A DNA stretch of 9,960 nt, taken from assembly GCA_038232215.1 (NCBI GenBank), contig JBBSIG010000085.1, forward strand, positions 1-9,960, given 5' to 3'. The notes below the pieces were generated by a model. That model worked only from the letters and a program-made list of their open reading frames with translations, was not told where the DNA came from and did not search any database. The position numbers and the translations under genes are program-made. Of the stretch, positions 8,924-9,960 are shown one piece after another. Source of the stretch: JBBSIG01 sp038232215 (GTDB lineage Bacteria > Actinomycetota > Thermoleophilia > Gaiellales > Gaiellaceae). Every line of letters starts with the position of its first letter. Position 1 is the stretch's first letter.

Positions 8924-9960
8924 CTACGCCCCCGTGAGGGCGAGGAAGGGGAGGAAGGTGGAGAGCTCGATCGCGCCGAGGGCCGGAAGGTCGTCCCGCG
9001 CGCAGGACGCCACACGCAGAGCGGAGGCCTGCTTGCTCTCGCTCCAGCGCTCGAACGCGTCGCCTCGCTCGAACGCCTGCAATGCGCCGACGATCGCCGG
9101 GCGCGCCTGCGGGAGCGGGAGCGCACCGAGCGGGGTCGCCTCACCGAGCGGGCGCACGACGTAGGTGCCCTCCATCGTGCGGATCGTCTCGGTACTCCCG
9201 GACGGCACCGCGAAGAGCTCCGGGGGCGAGATCGAGGAGAGCGCGAGACCCTGGCTCTTGCCCGAGAGCCACCAGGGCGAGGGCGTCGTCTTCACGCTTC
9301 GTACGAGCAGCTCCGGGTAGGCGTAGTAGAACGAGGCGATCGCGGCGGCCGAGGGCGGCGCAGCCGGCAGGGTCGCGGCGATCCGGGCCCGCCGCAGCTC
9401 GTCGCCGATCACGCCCCGGGCGATCGCCTCCGTCACGTGCGCCTTCGCGAGCTCCGCGAGGTAAGCGGCGCGATTGCCCCGGAACCGGGAGGCGATCACG
9501 GACCGCTCGGCAGAGAGCACCTCGCGCGTCAGGACCGGAGCGCTCCGGCTCTCGACGAGGCGCGCGTAGAGCGTGGTGTACGCGAGCTCGCGGTCGCCGG
9601 TCATGACCTGCAGGTCGGAGATCGCCTTCGCCGTGAGCTCCCTGTTTCCCACCACGCACTGGACCCCCGACCGCAGCAGCAGCTGACCCTCGGTCAGCGA
9701 GGCGTCGAACTCCTCGCCCGCAGCGGTGGTGGCGTCGCACAGAGACGGCGAGCGCACCCAGAGCCACACGCAGGCTGCACCTTCCTTGTCGGGGTCGAGA
9801 CCACGCTCGCCCCAGCTCCCCCAGCCCCAAGACCACACGGTCGCGACGCGCGTCTCGGCCGCGACCTGCCGGGCGGCGAGCGCCTGCCACTTGACGACGC
9901 GGTACCACGCCGCCGCGGGCTGCAACCCCTCGCGCCCGCCCGTGCCGCTGTTCGTCTGGA
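8924..9960 (-). CDS. Unrecognised protein, Trp-rich segment plus SurA/PpiC-like C-terminal part (start outside the window)
   Basis: The frame is open to the right edge, so the N-terminus is missing; 344 C-terminal residues are visible and end with TAG at 8924-8926. I cannot name the family. The first visible part is Trp-rich (AWYRVVKWQALAARQ, then ATVWSWGWGSWGERG) and is followed by DPDKEGAACVWLWVRSPSLC. The rest is helical with alternating charged and Ala-rich segments (for example RGVIGDELRRARIAATL), then FYYAYPELLVRSVKTTPSPW, LFAVPSG and TYVVRPLGEATPLG. This layout loosely resembles the helical core of SurA/PpiC-type chaperones, but without a clear rotamase domain. There are four Cys in the visible part. 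It is probably exported, although the signal peptide would lie outside. A TTG at 9925 is possible as a start, but open codons continue upstream of it. It lies 34 nt upstream of the RskA-like gene. Confidence 0.75.
   Translation of the reverse strand, partial: QTNSGTGGREGLQPAAAWYRVVKWQALAARQVAAETRVATVWSWGWGSWGERGLDPDKEGAACVWLWVRSPSLCDATTAAGEEFDASLTEGQLLLRSGVQCVVGNRELTAKAISDLQVMTGDRELAYTTLYARLVESRSAPVLTREVLSAERSVIASRFRGNRAAYLAELAKAHVTEAIARGVIGDELRRARIAATLPAAPPSAAAIASFYYAYPELLVRSVKTTPSPWWLSGKSQGLALSSISPPELFAVPSGSTETIRTMEGTYVVRPLGEATPLGALPLPQARPAIVGALQAFERGDAFERWSESKQASALRVASCARDDLPALGAIELSTFLPFLALTGA

Noticed and set aside
8890..9144. Upstream extension of the RskA-like frame
   Set aside because: It is Arg/Ser-rich shadow sequence lying over the neighbouring gene in another frame; the GTG at 8889 has its own strong ribosome-binding site.

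Overview
This high-GC window looks like chromosomal DNA of a member of Actinomycetota. I would guess a deep class such as Thermoleophilia (Gaiellales/Solirubrobacterales). That placement is inferred from GC content, ribosomal-protein and EF-Tu sequence style, the RskA-type protein and the look of the last gene; it was not tested by a search.

About two thirds of the window (1-6676, minus strand) is a fused str-S10 translation operon. Read in its own direction the order is promoter (6648-6676), short hairpin leader, rpsL (S12), rpsG (S7), fusA (EF-G), tuf (EF-Tu), rpsJ (S10), rplC (L3), rplD (L4), rplW (L23) and the first 126 codons of rplB (L2), which runs off the left edge. Most junctions are tight: GTGA overlaps at rpsG/fusA and rplD/rplW, a TGATG overlap at rplC/rplD, and gaps of 4, 7 and 18 nt elsewhere. 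Two junctions are not tight, and both are full of inverted repeats. The 53-nt fusA-tuf spacer, with the last codons of fusA, holds three perfect hairpins that each have a 3-nt loop; the last one carries the tuf Shine-Dalgarno sequence. The 131-nt rplW-rplB spacer holds two tandem copies of a ~55-bp REP-like unit, each made of a conserved 15-mer plus a hairpin.

Divergent from the operon, on the plus strand at 6831-7943, is a membrane-anchored GAF-GGDEF diguanylate cyclase with an intact active site and I-site. Converging on it from the right are two minus-strand genes. One (7969-8889) encodes a membrane protein with the extracytoplasmic RskA-type anti-sigma domain but no recognisable zinc-binding anti-sigma domain. 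The other (8924 to beyond the right edge) is upstream of it and encodes a protein I do not recognise, with a Trp-rich segment and a SurA/PpiC-like C-terminal part.

The most notable coding observation is that S12 carries Arg at position 43 and Ala at position 88. These are the two lysines whose replacement gives streptomycin resistance in model bacteria. No tRNA or rRNA genes, CRISPR arrays or insertion sequences were seen. Nothing looks like a wholly new multigene system; the new-looking material is the intercistronic RNA structure, the repeat family and the right-hand gene pair.
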